Below, piece after piece: positions 7,542 to 17,398 of a stretch of DNA of 34,174 nt (the first letter of the stretch is position 1; every line of letters begins with the position of its first letter). The notes below the pieces were generated by a model, which saw only the letters and a program-made list of their open reading frames with translations, did no database searches and was not told where the DNA came from. The DNA is from Mycobacterium sp. 1165178.9. GTDB taxonomy: Bacteria > Actinomycetota > Actinomycetes > Mycobacteriales > Mycobacteriaceae. The stretch lies in assembly GCF_001673555.1 (NCBI RefSeq), contig NZ_LZMB01000298.1, forward strand, positions 1 through 34,174, read 5' to 3'. The position numbers and the translations under genes were made by a program.

Positions 7542-8038
7542 TTTCTCGACTGTACTGCGGACACGGGGCAGGTCGCCGAGGCCGCGTCGGCCACCACCGG
7601 ACCCCGCGTTGCGGGCCGTTCGCCGCGTTCGTAATCGGCACCGGTGATCACCGTCGCGGCGGCCAGCGACGCCCGCTCTTCCTCGGTGAAGACGCGGCCG
7701 CGGGACAAAAACCGCACCCCGTCGGGGGCCTCCAGGCTGAACCCGCCGCCGCGGCCTGGGACCACGTCGATGACCAGTTGGGTGTGCTTGTCGCGATAGT
7801 GGGCCGCGTACTGCGGACCCGAGATCCACACCGGCACGCCGTCCGCCCCGACGTCGAGCACGCCGAGCAAGACGTCGCGGTCACCGACGAGGAAGTCCCC
7901 GAGCGGGTAGCACATGGGCGACGAGCCATCGCAGCAGCCGCCGGACTGGTGGAACATCACCGGACCGTGGGTTGCCTGCACCCGCGCCAGCACCTCGGCG
8001 GCCGGGGCGGTGATGGCCACGCCAGCTGGGGTGGCCAT
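7538..8038 (-). CDS. DUF779 family protein, aldehyde dehydrogenase partner (Rv0459-like)
   Basis: A 166-residue protein with the DUF779 signature FHQSGGCCDGSSPMC at 29-43; cysteines 35, 36 and 43 could bind a metal. DUF779 genes are commonly found beside aldehyde dehydrogenases, as here, and the biochemical role is unknown. The ATG (8036-8038) shares one base with the dehydrogenase stop (TGATG), so translation is coupled; the upstream open frame is a shadow of the dehydrogenase gene. The C-terminal 40 residues are low in motifs. It continues into the next gene by a GTGA overlap. Confidence 0.92.
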   Translation of the reverse strand: MATPAGVAITAPAAEVLARVQATHGPVMFHQSGGCCDGSSPMCYPLGDFLVGDRDVLLGVLDVGADGVPVWISGPQYAAHYRDKHTQLVIDVVPGRGGGFSLEAPDGVRFLSRGRVFTEEERASLAAATVITGADYERGERPATRGPVVADAASATCPVSAVQSRK

Positions 8039-9561
8039 CAGAAGAACCCGAGCGCCTTGTCGGAGTAGGACACCAGCATGTTCTTGGTCTGCTGATAGTG
8101 CTCGAGGGCCATCTTGTGGCACTCGCGCCCGAAGCCGGACAGCTTGTAGCCGCCGAACGCCGCATGCGGCGGGTAGACGTGGTAGCAGTTGACCCACACC
8201 CGGCCGGCCTGGATGTCGCGCCCGGCGCGGTAGGCGGTGTTGCCGTCGCGGCTCCACACCCCCGCCCCCAGGCCGTAGAGGGTGTCGTTGGCGATCGAGA
8301 TGGCGTCGTCGTAATCGTCGAACGACGTCACCGTCACCACCGGCCCGAAGATCTCCTCCTGGAAGACCCGCATCTTGTTGTTGCCGCCGAAGATGGTGGG
8401 CTGCATATAGAAGCCGCCGGACAGGTCGCCGCCGAGCTCGGCGCGTTCACCGCCGGTGATCACCTTGGCGCCCTCGTCCTTGCCGATCTCGATGTAGGAC
8501 AACACTTTTTCCAGTTGGTCGTTGGACGCCTGGGAGCCCAGCATGGTCTCGCTGTCCAGCGGATCGCCCTGGCGCACCGCCTTGGTGCGGATCGCGGCCA
8601 GCTCGAGGAACTCGTCGTAGATGTCGGCCTGGACCAGGCTGCGGGACGGGCAGGTGCACACCTCGCCCTGGTTGAGGGCGAACATCGTGAAACCCTCCAG
8701 CGCCTTGTCCTGATAATCGTCGGCTTTGGCCATCACGTCGGAAAAGAAGATGTTGGGACTCTTGCCGCCGAGTTCCAGGGTGACCGGAATCAGGTTGTGC
8801 GAGGCGTACTGCATGATCAGCCGCCCGGTGGTGGTCTCGCCGGTGAAAGCGACCTTGGCGATTCGGTTGCTCGAGGCCAGGGGCTTGCCGGCCTCGGCGC
8901 CGAATCCGTTGACGACGTTGACCACCCCGGGCGGCAACAGGTCGCCGATCAACGACATCAGGTAGAGCACCGAAACCGGTGTCTGCTCCGCGGGTTTGAG
9001 TACCACCGCGTTGCCGGCCGCCAGCGCGGGCGCCAGTTTCCAGACGCCCATCAGGATGGGGAAGTTCCACGGGATGATCTGCCCGACCACGCCGAGCGGC
9101 TCGTGGAAGTGGTAGGCGACGGTGTCGTCGTCGATCTGCGACAGCGAGCCCTCCTGCGCGCGCAACGCCGCGGCGAAGTAGCGGAAGTGGTCGGCGGCCA
9201 ACGGAATGTCGGCGGCCAGCGCCTCGCGGATCGGCTTGCCGTTGTCCCACACTTCGGCGACCGCCAGCGCGGCGGTGTGCTCGTCGATGCGGTCCGCGAT
9301 CTTGTTCAGGATCGCCGCCCGCTCGGCCGGGGCCGTCTTGCCCCACGCCGGCGCCGCCGCGTGCGCGGCGTCGAGCGCCTTGTCGATGTCGGCCTCATCG
9401 GAGCGGGCGACCTCGCAGAACGTCTGGCCGGTGACCGGAGTCGGGTTCTCGAAGTAACGCCCCTTTGCGGGCGCGACCCACTGTCCGCCGATGAAGTTGT
9501 CGTAGCGGGACTCATACGACATCAATGCCCCGGAAGAACCCGGACGTGCGAAAACAGTCAT
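8038..9561 (-). CDS. NAD(P)-dependent aldehyde dehydrogenase (Rv0458-like)
   Basis: A 507-residue class I/II-type aldehyde dehydrogenase, the same length as Rv0458, oxidising aldehydes to carboxylates in the cytoplasm. The Rossmann fold runs from about 160, with the IIPWNFP strand at 162-168 and the GETTTG loop at 241-246. The general base is E263 (TLELGGKSP) and the catalytic cysteine C302 ([11 protein letters not shown]). The association with DUF779 resembles the acetaldehyde/chloroacetaldehyde (AcoD/ExaC-type) branch, but the substrate is not determined. The ATG at 9561 has GAGGAG upstream. It heads a minus-strand run of overlapping genes and is divergent from the prolyl oligopeptidase with about 60 bp between. 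Confidence 0.95.
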   Translation of the reverse strand: MTVFARPGSSGALMSYESRYDNFIGGQWVAPAKGRYFENPTPVTGQTFCEVARSDEADIDKALDAAHAAAPAWGKTAPAERAAILNKIADRIDEHTAALAVAEVWDNGKPIREALAADIPLAADHFRYFAAALRAQEGSLSQIDDDTVAYHFHEPLGVVGQIIPWNFPILMGVWKLAPALAAGNAVVLKPAEQTPVSVLYLMSLIGDLLPPGVVNVVNGFGAEAGKPLASSNRIAKVAFTGETTTGRLIMQYASHNLIPVTLELGGKSPNIFFSDVMAKADDYQDKALEGFTMFALNQGEVCTCPSRSLVQADIYDEFLELAAIRTKAVRQGDPLDSETMLGSQASNDQLEKVLSYIEIGKDEGAKVITGGERAELGGDLSGGFYMQPTIFGGNNKMRVFQEEIFGPVVTVTSFDDYDDAISIANDTLYGLGAGVWSRDGNTAYRAGRDIQAGRVWVNCYHVYPPHAAFGGYKLSGFGRECHKMALEHYQQTKNMLVSYSDKALGFF

Positions 9562-9627
9562 CTGCTCTCACTCCTCGTGCGGCTGTGTAATTCACCTCAC
9601 ACTACCGCCGCGGCCACAATGGTTTCC

Positions 9628-11721
9628 ATGACGCCGCCAGCTCACGCCGCGCCCGAAGACGACCAGGATCCGTACCTGTGGCTGGAGGACGTCACCGGTG
9701 ACGAGGCGCTGGACTGGGTGCGGGCGCGCAACGGGCCGACGCTGGCGCGCTTTCGCGACGAGAATTTCGAACGGATGCGCACCGAGGCGCTCGAGGTGCT
9801 CGACACCGATGCCCGCATCCCCTACGTGGTCCGCCGGGGCGACCATCTCTACAACTTCTGGCGCGATGCGGCCAACCCGCGCGGGCTGTGGCGGCGCACA
9901 ACGCTGGACAGTTACCGGACCGACGCTCCCGAGTGGGACGTGCTGATCGACGTCGACGAGTTGGGCCGGGCCGACGGCGAGAAATGGGTGTGGGCCGGCG
10001 CCGGTGTCATCTACCCCGAATACACGCGTGCGTTGGTCAGCCTGTCCCGCGGCGGCTCGGATGCGTCCATCGTTCGTGAATTCGACATGCTCACAAGGGA
10101 ATTCGTCGACGGCGGGTTCGAGCTGCCGGAAGCCAAGTCGCAGGTCAGCTGGGCCGACCCGGACACCGTGCTGGTCGGCACCGACTTCGGCGCCGACTCG
10201 CTCACCGATTCCGGCTATCCGCGGGTGGTCAAACGGTGGCGCCGCGGCACACCCCTCGCCGAGGCCGAGACCGTCTTCGAGGGCGCGCGTTCCGATGTCA
10301 ACGTGGGCGCAAGCACCAGCCGGATCCCCGGCTTCGAGCGCACCCTGATCGGCCGGTCGCTCGACTTCTGGAACGAAGAGGTGTACGAGCTGCGCGGCTC
10401 GGAGCTCATTCGCATCGACACGCCCACCGACGCCAGCGTCGGCCTGCACCGCGAGTGGCTGTTGATCGAGTTGCGCAGCGACTGGTCATTGGGCGAAGCC
10501 ACCTACACCGCCGGGTCGCTGCTGGCCGCGAATTACGAGGAATTCCTGGCTGGCACAGCGCAATTGCAGATCGTGTTCGAACCCGATGAGCACACCGCCC
10601 TCGACCACTACGCGTGGACCAAGGACCGGCTGCTGATCGTCTCACTGGCCGACGTGGCCAGCCGCGTGGAGATCGTCACGCCGCCATCGCGTGACGACCC
10701 GCAACGCCCGGCTCCGCCGCGCTTGCGATCGTCACGGGGCGACTGGCGGCGCGAGGCGGTGGTCGGCCTTCCGGCCGCGACAAACACCGTGGTCGTCTCC
10801 TCCGACGACACCGGCGACGAGTTCTTCCTGGATTCCAGCGGATTCGACTCGCCTTCGCGGCTGATGCGGGGTACCGACGACGGGCAACTCGAAGAGATCA
10901 AATCTGCCCCGGGCTTCTTCGATGCCGAAAACATCTCGGTGACACAGAACTTCGTGGCATCTCAGGACGGCACTTCGATCCCCTATTTCGTGGTGCGCGG
11001 CCCACAGGTTTCCGATGGACCGGCGCCCACCCTGCTCTACGGCTATGGCGGCTTTGAATCGTCGAACACGCCGGGCTACAGCGGCATCTTGGGCCGACTG
11101 TGGCTCGCCCGCGGCGGCACGTATGTCCTGGCCAACATCCGCGGCGGCGGCGAGTATGGCCCGGGCTGGCACACCCAGGCGATGCGCGAGGGCCGCCACA
11201 AGGTGGCCGAGGACTTCGCGGCCGTGGCAACCGATTTGGTGGAGCGCGGCATCACCACTGTCGAGCAGCTCGGGGCGCAGGGCGGCAGCAATGGGGGCCT
11301 GCTGATGGGCATCATGTTGACCAAGTACCCGGAGAGGTTCGGCGCACTGGTGTGCAGCGTGCCTCTGCTGGACATGAAGCGCTACCACCTACTGCTGGCC
11401 GGCGCCTCGTGGGTCGCCGAATACGGCGACCCCGACAACCCCGACGATTGGGAGTTCATCTCCGAATATTCGCCCTACCAAAACATTTCGGCCACGCGCA
11501 AATATCCGCCGGTGCTGATGACCACGTCCACCCGCGATGACCGCGTGCATCCGGGCCACGCCCGCAAGATGACCGCGGCGCTCGAGGCCGCCGGTCAGCC
11601 GGTCTTCTACTACGAGAACATCGAGGGCGGGCACGCGGGCGCGGCGGACAACGAGCAGGTCGCATTCAAGTCGGCGCTGACGTACTCGTTCCTATGGCAG
11701 GTGCTGACGGCCGGGGTCTGA
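9628..11721 (+). CDS. Prolyl oligopeptidase family serine peptidase (Rv0457c-like)
   Basis: A 697-residue S9A-type peptidase; such enzymes cut short peptides after proline in the cytoplasm. The N-terminal part (PEDDQDPYLWLEDVTGDEALDW) is the usual start of the family. The beta-propeller region follows to about 410 and the alpha/beta hydrolase domain fills the rest. The catalytic triad is visible as S554 (GGSNGG), D638 (STRDDRVHPGH) and H669 (EGGHAG). No signal peptide is present. Two in-frame ATGs (9619 and 9628) are possible and neither has a clear ribosome site; I chose 9628. Upstream extension of the frame is antisense to the aldehyde dehydrogenase and is not coding. Confidence 0.93.
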   Translation: MTPPAHAAPEDDQDPYLWLEDVTGDEALDWVRARNGPTLARFRDENFERMRTEALEVLDTDARIPYVVRRGDHLYNFWRDAANPRGLWRRTTLDSYRTDAPEWDVLIDVDELGRADGEKWVWAGAGVIYPEYTRALVSLSRGGSDASIVREFDMLTREFVDGGFELPEAKSQVSWADPDTVLVGTDFGADSLTDSGYPRVVKRWRRGTPLAEAETVFEGARSDVNVGASTSRIPGFERTLIGRSLDFWNEEVYELRGSELIRIDTPTDASVGLHREWLLIELRSDWSLGEATYTAGSLLAANYEEFLAGTAQLQIVFEPDEHTALDHYAWTKDRLLIVSLADVASRVEIVTPPSRDDPQRPAPPRLRSSRGDWRREAVVGLPAATNTVVVSSDDTGDEFFLDSSGFDSPSRLMRGTDDGQLEEIKSAPGFFDAENISVTQNFVASQDGTSIPYFVVRGPQVSDGPAPTLLYGYGGFESSNTPGYSGILGRLWLARGGTYVLANIRGGGEYGPGWHTQAMREGRHKVAEDFAAVATDLVERGITTVEQLGAQGGSNGGLLMGIMLTKYPERFGALVCSVPLLDMKRYHLLLAGASWVAEYGDPDNPDDWEFISEYSPYQNISATRKYPPVLMTTSTRDDRVHPGHARKMTAALEAAGQPVFYYENIEGGHAGAADNEQVAFKSALTYSFLWQVLTAGV

Positions 11722-11736
11722 GCATCCGCCCGCCCT

Positions 11737-11742
11737 TAGGAT
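11737..11742 (+). promoter_or_regulatory. Candidate -10 box (leaderless) for the small membrane gene and echA2
   Basis: TAGGAT fits TANNNT and ends 7 nt before the GTG at 11750. It lies 16 bp after the peptidase stop, so echA2 may have a promoter independent of the peptidase. Confidence 0.4.
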
Positions 11743-11749
11743 CGTCACC

Positions 11750-12061
11750 GTGGCCGCGATTGAACGCATCGAGCTCACCCTGCTGGCGACGGGATTGATC
11801 GGCATCCTGGCCTCGGCGGCACAGGCCCGCTACCGCTTCATCAAGGACCGGCGCGCCGGTCGGCGGTTCTACTGGGCGACCGCGATCATCGGCATCGTCT
11901 GCTTTGCGGCCGGAACCGGCCAGCTGTGGCCGAATGCCATTTTGGTGGCGGCTGTTTTTTCGGCCATCGTCGCCTTCTCCGCGTACCTCACCACGCCGTA
12001 TTTGAAGATCGGCGGGCGAATCTATGCGTCCTCGCCGGAGAACCGCGAGCCCGACCCCTAA
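11750..12061 (+). CDS. Small membrane protein, function unknown
   Basis: A 103-residue protein with hydrophobic segments at about 7-25, 43-60 and 63-83, and a basic loop (RYRFIKDRRAGRRF, about 27-40) that is likely cytoplasmic. No motif identifies a function. The GTG start is 7 nt after a -10-like TAGGAT. Its TAA stop lies inside the ribosome site of echA2 (TAAGGA), so the two genes are probably cotranscribed. From memory, M. tuberculosis has the mazEF1 toxin-antitoxin genes between echA2 and Rv0457c; they are not seen here. Confidence 0.75.
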   Translation: MAAIERIELTLLATGLIGILASAAQARYRFIKDRRAGRRFYWATAIIGIVCFAAGTGQLWPNAILVAAVFSAIVAFSAYLTTPYLKIGGRIYASSPENREPDP

Positions 12062-12068
12062 GGACGCC

Positions 12069-12980
12069 ATGCCGACCAGCGACTTCCAGACCCTGCTCTA
12101 CCGGACGGCCGGCGCGGTCGCCACCATCACGCTGAACCGCCCCGAGCAGCTCAACACGATCGTGCCGCCGATGCCTGACGAGATCGAGGCCGCCATCGGC
12201 CTGGCCGAACGCGACCCGGCGATCAAGGTCATCGTGCTGCGCGGTGCGGGCCGGGCCTTCTCCGGCGGCTACGACTTCGGCGGGGGGTTCCAGCACTGGG
12301 GCGAGGCCATGATGACCGACGGGAAATGGGATCCCGGTAAGGACTTCGCGATGGTCAGCGCACGCGAGACCGGGCCCACAAGTAAGTTCATGGCCATCTG
12401 GCGCGCGTCCAAGCCGGTGATCGCCCAGGTGCACGGGTGGTGCGTGGGCGGGGCCAGCGACTACGCGCTGTGCGCGGACCTCGTGATCGCCAGCGAGGAC
12501 GCCGTGATCGGCACGCCCTACAGCAGGATGTGGGGGGCGTATCTGACCGGGATGTGGCTGTACCGGCTGAGCCTGGCCAAGGCGAAGTGGCACTCGCTGA
12601 CCGGCCGGCCGCTGACCGGGGCGCAGGCCGCCGAGATCGAGCTGATCAACGAGGCGGTCCCGTTCGAGCGGCTGGAGGCCCGCGTCGCCGAAGTCGCGGC
12701 CGAGCTGGCGCAGATCCCCTTATCGCAGCTGCAGGCGCAGAAGCTGATCGTCAACCAGGCCTACGAGAACATGGGGCTGGCCTCCACCCAGACGCTGGGC
12801 GGCATTCTCGACGGCCTGATGCGCAATACCCCCGACGCGTTGGCCTTCATCAACACCGCCCAGTCCGAGGGCGTGCGGGCCGCGATCGAGCGCCGCGACG
12901 GCCCGTTCGGCGATTACAGTCAGGCCCCGCCGGAGCTACGGCCCGATCCCAGCCACGTCATCGTCCCTGATGGCGACTGA
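12069..12980 (+). CDS. echA2: Enoyl-CoA hydratase/isomerase family protein
   Basis: A 303-residue crotonase-fold protein. The ATG has AAGGA 4 nt upstream, in the stop of the preceding gene. The first oxyanion-hole segment reads GAGRAFSGGYDFGGGF (about 57-72) and the second KPVIAQVHGWCVGGASDYALCADL (about 117-140). The usual catalytic acid of enoyl-CoA hydratase in the second helix is not evident, so dehydration, isomerisation or another crotonase reaction is possible. The size and position next to the Rv0455c homologue match EchA2 (Rv0456c). Its substrate is unknown; an extended insert (FQHWGEAMMTDGKWDPGKDF) is present after the first oxyanion loop. Confidence 0.88.
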   Translation: MPTSDFQTLLYRTAGAVATITLNRPEQLNTIVPPMPDEIEAAIGLAERDPAIKVIVLRGAGRAFSGGYDFGGGFQHWGEAMMTDGKWDPGKDFAMVSARETGPTSKFMAIWRASKPVIAQVHGWCVGGASDYALCADLVIASEDAVIGTPYSRMWGAYLTGMWLYRLSLAKAKWHSLTGRPLTGAQAAEIELINEAVPFERLEARVAEVAAELAQIPLSQLQAQKLIVNQAYENMGLASTQTLGGILDGLMRNTPDALAFINTAQSEGVRAAIERRDGPFGDYSQAPPELRPDPSHVIVPDGD

Positions 12981-13046
12981 TACTGAGATGCACTAGCGAA
13001 ATCCTGAGAGTGAGCTGGAAACTATTCCGCCCGGGCCAAGAGGTGT

Positions 13047-13052
13047 TACCGT
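13047..13052 (+). promoter_or_regulatory. Candidate -10 box (leaderless) for the Rv0455c homologue
   Basis: TACCGT fits TANNNT and ends 7 nt before the ATG at 13060. No purine-rich ribosome site lies at normal spacing, which supports a leaderless transcript. The 79-bp gap after echA2 shows no terminator. Confidence 0.45.
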
Positions 13053-13059
13053 AATAGCT

Positions 13060-13572
13060 ATGTCTCGGCTGAGTACTGGCCTGCGTGCAGGCGCTGCGTT
13101 CCTTGCTCTGGGTATTACCGCTGCGATCTTCCCGTCGACCGCGGTAGCCGACTCGACGGAGGACTTCCCAATCCCCCGCCGAATGATCAACACCACGTGC
13201 GACGCCGAGCAGATTCTGGCGGCTTCCCGGGACACCAGCCCGGTGTACTACCAGCGCTACATGATCGACTTCGACAACCACCCCAACGTCCAGCAGGCGA
13301 CGATCGACAAGGCGCACTGGTTCTACTCGCTGTCGCCGCAGGACCGCCGGAACTACTCCGAGAACTTCTATGCGCCAGTGTCAGATCCGCTGTGGGTGGC
13401 TTGGCCCAACCACATGAAGATCTTCTGGAACAACAAGGGCGTGGTGGCCAAGGCCACCGACATCTGCAACCAGTACCCACCCGGCGACATGTCGGTCTGG
13501 GACTGGGCCGAGCCAACTGGTCCACCTGGGTGGCCAGGGCCCCCCAAAGGTCGGGTCGACCCCCAAGGGTAG
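13060..13572 (+). CDS. Secreted Rv0455c-like protein linked to siderophore export
   Basis: A 170-residue exported protein. A signal peptide covers about 1-30 (basic start, hydrophobic core, AVA before DSTED). The mature part has only two cysteines, C47 and C136, well placed for one disulfide, and many aromatic residues. The last 30 residues are proline/glycine-rich ([12 protein letters not shown]). M. tuberculosis Rv0455c (about 148 residues) is a periplasmic protein needed for secretion of mycobactin and carboxymycobactin together with MmpS4/MmpL4 and MmpS5/MmpL5. Here it converges directly on an mmpS-mmpL pair, which strengthens the functional link. The proline-rich tail seems longer than in M. 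tuberculosis. Assignment is by overall sequence character and position. Confidence 0.85.
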   Translation: MSRLSTGLRAGAAFLALGITAAIFPSTAVADSTEDFPIPRRMINTTCDAEQILAASRDTSPVYYQRYMIDFDNHPNVQQATIDKAHWFYSLSPQDRRNYSENFYAPVSDPLWVAWPNHMKIFWNNKGVVAKATDICNQYPPGDMSVWDWAEPTGPPGWPGPPKGRVDPQG

Positions 13573-13839
13573 GTTCAGTAATTCGGTGACGACGCCCGGT
13601 ACAGATCGTTGTCCGGCGCGTCGTCGCCTTGGGGCCGCATCAGCGCACGAAGCGCCGGCCTAGGTTGGTACCGCCGGAGCGGCTGCTGTTTGCCCGGTCC
13701 ACGGCGGCCAACGCGATCACCGACATCCAAGGCGACTGCCGCATCGACACTTCTGAGTGCGACGTGTTCCAATCACCCCCGGGGCCGAGTCGCATCCCGT
13801 TAAGCCAGCGCGGATCCCGACACTCACGGCCCCGCGATA
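13573..13839. other. 267-bp gap between convergent genes with a possible decayed ORF
   Basis: No intact gene is evident. On the minus strand a 65-codon frame (13575-13772) ends in an acidic stretch (RPQGDDAPDNDLYRASSPNY) that looks protein-like. A second minus-strand frame over the middle of the gap reads VIALAAVDRANSS before stopping. Together they suggest a frameshifted remnant of a small membrane or secreted protein, but they may be chance. No strong hairpin terminator was seen for either flanking gene. Confidence 0.3.
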
Positions 13840-16770
13840 TCAGCGCGGTTGTACCACTCCGCCCACCGGGTGCTCGTCGACGTCGTTAAGGATCAGCTCG
13901 CGCACGGCGGGACGCGGTCCGTACGGTCGCAGCATGGTGCTGGCCGGCCGTGGACGCACGTGCTGCGGCCACCAGAACCAGCGCCCGAGCAGGGTGGCCA
14001 GCGATGGTGTCATGAACGACCGCACGATCAAGGTGTCGAACAACAAACCCAGCGCGATCGTCGTACCCACCTGGGCCATCACCAGCAGCGGGCTGAACAT
14101 GAACGTGGCCATGGTGGCGGCGAACACCAGCCCGGCGGAGGTAACCACCGATCCCGAACCGGCCATCGCGCGGATGGTCCCCGTCTTGAGCCCGGCATGA
14201 ATTTCCTCTTTGAACCGCGATATCAGCAGCAGGTTGTAGTCCGAGCCGACCGCCAGCAGCAGGATGACCGCCATCGCCAGCACCATCCAGTGCAACTTCA
14301 TGCCCAGGATGTACTGCCATAAGAGCACGGAGAGTCCGAATGAGGCGCCCAGCGACAGCAACACAGTGCCGACGATCACGAAAGCCGCCACCACGCTTCG
14401 GGTGATCACCAGCATGATGATGAAAATCAAAGTGGCAGCAGCGATTCCGGCGATCATCAGGTCGATGTTGGAGCCGTCGTGCATGTCCATGTACGTCGCG
14501 GCCGTGCCGCCCAGGTAGACCTTGGCGCCCTCCCAGGGGGTGCCTTTGATCGCCTCATGCACGGCCTGCTTGATCGGTTCGATGTGTTTGATGCCTTCAG
14601 GAGTCGCCGGGTCGCCTTCATGGGAGATGATCAGCCGGACGGCGTGGCCGTTAGGCGAGATGAACTGTTTGAGACCCCGCGCGAAATCCGGGCTCTTGAA
14701 CGCCTCCGGCGGTAGGTAGAACGTGTCATCGTTCTTCGCTTTGTCGAAGGCATCGCCTTGGGCGGTGGCGTTGTCGGACTGTGCTCTCGCCTGTTCGTTG
14801 AGACCCTGTGTGATCGCATAATTCGACATGATGGTGTCGAGGTTGCGCTGCTGGCTTTCGATCTGCGGTGGTATCAGCGCCACCAGTTTGGGCTGGATCC
14901 GATCCAGCTTGTCCAGGTTCGCGCTGAGGTTCACGATGTTCTCGGCCACCTGGTCGATGCCGTCGAGCGCGTTGAAGACCGACCGGAGTGCCCAGCAGAC
15001 CGGGATGTCGTAACAGTGCTTCTCCCAGTAGAAGTAGCTGCGGATCGGCCGGAGGAAGTCGTCGAAGTCCGCGATGTCATCGCGCAACTTCTCGGTGATC
15101 TGCACGGTTTCCTTGGTGAGCCTGGTGGTTTCGTGTGTCGTGTTGCTGAGATCCTGGGTGACCTGCATCTGCTCATGCAGCGTTGCCATCGTCTTGTGCA
15201 GCTCGTCCGCCTGCTTGAGCAGGTTTGCCGCCTGCTCGTCCTGATAGTGCTGGGTCTGGATCCGGCCCGCGGCTTGCGCGCCCATCTGAAACCCGAGGGT
15301 GCTGTGGTCGAGCGGCGTGCCCAACGGCCGGGTGATGGTCTGCACCCGGCCGATTCCGGGGATGTGGAAGACCGCCTTGGCGACCTTGTCCAGGACGATG
15401 AAGTCGGCCGGATTACGCAGGTCGTGATCCGTCTCGATCATCAACAGCTCGGGATTGAGCCGAGCCTGGTCGAAGTGCCGGTCGGCGGCGGCATAGCCGA
15501 CATTGGCCGGGGTGTCCGCCGGCAGGAAGTGGCGATTGTCGTAGTCCGTCTTGTAACCGGGTAGGGCGAGCAGACCAACCAACGCGACCGCGACGGTCAC
15601 CGCGAGAACCGGTGCGGGCCAGCGGACGACCGCGGTGCCGATGCGACGCCAACCCCGGGTTTGCAGCATGCGCTTCGGATCCATGAGCTTGAAGAACGAA
15701 GCCACCGTGAGAATCGCCGGACCCAGCGTCAAAGCCGCCAACACCGCGACCAGCATGCCGACCGCACACGGCACCCCCAGCGACTGGAAGTACGGCAGCC
15801 GGCAGAAGCTCAGGCAGTACATCGCGCCGGCGATGGTCAGGCCCGATCCCAGCACGACATGCGCGGTGCTGTGAAACATGGTGTAGAACGCTTCTTCGCG
15901 GGTCTCGCCCAGACCGCGGGCCTCTTGATAGCGGCCGACCACAAAGATCGCGTAGTCCGTTCCGGCGGCGATCGCCATCAGCACCAGCATGTTATTGGCG
16001 AAGGTGGAAAGCCCCATGATCCCGTAATTGCCCAGCGTCGCGACGACGCCACGGGCGGCGGCCAGCTCGATGAACACCATCGCCAGCATGATCAGCATGG
16101 TCACCACCGACCGGTAGACGAACAGCAGCATCACCACGATCACCAGGAAGGTGACAAGAGTGACGACCGCGACGCCCTTCTGCCCCGAGTGTGACTGGTC
16201 GGCGAACAGCGGACCCGCGCCGGTGACGTATGCCTTGATTCCCGGCGGCGCGGGCACCGAGTCCACGATCTTGCGGACGGCCTCGGCAGACTCGTTCGCC
16301 AGCCCGCTGCCCATGTTGCCGGCGAGGTAAACCTGGACGTAGGCGGCCTTTTGATCGTGGCTCTGAGAACCCGCCGCCGTCAGCGGATCACTCCAGAAAT
16401 CCTGGACGTGCTGGACGTGCTGCTTGTCTTGCTCGACGCGCCTGACGATCTCGTCGTAATAGCGGTGCGCTTCGGCCCCGAGTGGCTTATCGCCCTCCAG
16501 CAAGATCATGGCCGAGTTGTCGGAGTTGAACTCTTTGAATGTCGATCCCACCCGCATCATCGACTGGAAAGATGCCGCGTCAGTCGGACTCATCGACACC
16601 GAGTGGGTTTTGGCGACGACCTCCAGCTGCGGGGCCACTGTGTTGGTGAGGAACACGATGCCCAACCACACCAGGACGATCGGCAGGGCCAGCCGATGGA
16701 TCATCCGCGGCAGGAACGGCGGGATCAGCGGCTGGTCGACGCGCGGCGGAGCCTCGCCCGGCCCGCTCAT
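13840..16770 (-). CDS. MmpL4/MmpL5-type RND transporter
   Basis: A 976-residue inner-membrane exporter of the mycobacterial RND family. It has two similar halves: one helix, a periplasmic domain and a helix bundle, then the same again. Proton-relay Asp-Tyr pairs are at D272-Y273 (GTDYAIF) and D844-Y845 (GSDYNLL). The second periplasmic domain has a long predicted coiled coil (about 510-670) with a CYDIPVC cysteine pair, a mark of the MmpL4/MmpL5 type, which with MmpS exports siderophores, and in some species glycopeptidolipids. The ATG (16768-16770) overlaps the mmpS stop as ATGA. Position next to the Rv0455c homologue suggests mmpL4, but the block is flipped relative to my recollection of M. 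tuberculosis, so I give no symbol. Confidence 0.93.
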   Translation of the reverse strand: MSGPGEAPPRVDQPLIPPFLPRMIHRLALPIVLVWLGIVFLTNTVAPQLEVVAKTHSVSMSPTDAASFQSMMRVGSTFKEFNSDNSAMILLEGDKPLGAEAHRYYDEIVRRVEQDKQHVQHVQDFWSDPLTAAGSQSHDQKAAYVQVYLAGNMGSGLANESAEAVRKIVDSVPAPPGIKAYVTGAGPLFADQSHSGQKGVAVVTLVTFLVIVVMLLFVYRSVVTMLIMLAMVFIELAAARGVVATLGNYGIMGLSTFANNMLVLMAIAAGTDYAIFVVGRYQEARGLGETREEAFYTMFHSTAHVVLGSGLTIAGAMYCLSFCRLPYFQSLGVPCAVGMLVAVLAALTLGPAILTVASFFKLMDPKRMLQTRGWRRIGTAVVRWPAPVLAVTVAVALVGLLALPGYKTDYDNRHFLPADTPANVGYAAADRHFDQARLNPELLMIETDHDLRNPADFIVLDKVAKAVFHIPGIGRVQTITRPLGTPLDHSTLGFQMGAQAAGRIQTQHYQDEQAANLLKQADELHKTMATLHEQMQVTQDLSNTTHETTRLTKETVQITEKLRDDIADFDDFLRPIRSYFYWEKHCYDIPVCWALRSVFNALDGIDQVAENIVNLSANLDKLDRIQPKLVALIPPQIESQQRNLDTIMSNYAITQGLNEQARAQSDNATAQGDAFDKAKNDDTFYLPPEAFKSPDFARGLKQFISPNGHAVRLIISHEGDPATPEGIKHIEPIKQAVHEAIKGTPWEGAKVYLGGTAATYMDMHDGSNIDLMIAGIAAATLIFIIMLVITRSVVAAFVIVGTVLLSLGASFGLSVLLWQYILGMKLHWMVLAMAVILLLAVGSDYNLLLISRFKEEIHAGLKTGTIRAMAGSGSVVTSAGLVFAATMATFMFSPLLVMAQVGTTIALGLLFDTLIVRSFMTPSLATLLGRWFWWPQHVRPRPASTMLRPYGPRPAVRELILNDVDEHPVGGVVQPR

Positions 16771-17315
16771 GCCGACTTGTCCAGGCAATAGACGAAGGCG
16801 TTCACGGTTTGGTTGGGATCTGAGCGGTTCGGAGTCTTGATGACGTCACCGCTCCCGTCGTGCTTGTTGACCACGAATTGGCACGCGATCCAGCTGCCGT
16901 CTCCTTGCGCCACCAGGTTCGCCGGGATGCCGGGCTTCGTTGAACTCAATACTTTGCTCCAGGGCAAGGGCACGTTGAGGGCCTGCTGTGGGTGGGAGTT
17001 TTCGTCGAGGTAGTTGATGGTCGCCGTGCTGCCCGGTGGGCCCCAAACCTGGAGCGTGATCGTCTTGGCGTTGAACTCGTCGAGGACCTCGCCCGAGGTG
17101 CCCCCACCGAACGAACCCTTGTGAACGCCGAAGACGCCGTGCAATCGGTACACCACGAATCCCGAGAGGGCGACGACAGCCGCGATCGTGAGCACCAGCC
17201 AGAAACGCCCCAGAAACCCCTTTTTCTTGGCGCGCTGCGGGGCGACCTTGTCGCCCTCGCTGCCGGCGGAGCCCTGCATCTTTAGCGGCTCGGTCGTTGG
17301 CTCAGCCGTACTCAT
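16767..17315 (-). CDS. MmpS family accessory protein of the adjacent MmpL
   Basis: With the ATG at 17313-17315 the protein has 182 residues. A polar N-terminus with [10 protein letters not shown] precedes one transmembrane segment at about 37-56. A periplasmic beta-sandwich follows, containing [16 protein letters not shown] and two cysteines ([13 protein letters not shown]) that are conserved in MmpS4/MmpS5. MmpS proteins work with MmpL pumps in siderophore export. M. tuberculosis MmpS4 has almost no cytoplasmic N-terminus, so this one is longer. An in-frame ATG at 17402 overlaps the tetR stop as ATGA and would give 211 residues. The ribosome site of the shorter form (GAAGGACGTGAAG) is acceptable but not strong, so the true start is open. 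Confidence 0.9.
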   Translation of the reverse strand: MSTAEPTTEPLKMQGSAGSEGDKVAPQRAKKKGFLGRFWLVLTIAAVVALSGFVVYRLHGVFGVHKGSFGGGTSGEVLDEFNAKTITLQVWGPPGSTATINYLDENSHPQQALNVPLPWSKVLSSTKPGIPANLVAQGDGSWIACQFVVNKHDGSGDVIKTPNRSDPNQTVNAFVYCLDKSA

Positions 17316-17398
17316 GGACGCTTCACGTCCTTCACGACGTGTGTCTTCACCGGTTGCAGTTTGCCAAGCCACAGCGCTCTCCGGCCTCCTTCCTGAGT

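Noticed and set aside
8098..9627. Plus-strand extension of the peptidase frame over the aldehyde dehydrogenase
   Set aside because: It is antisense to a well-supported aldehyde dehydrogenase; no peptidase homology before PEDDQDPYLWLED.
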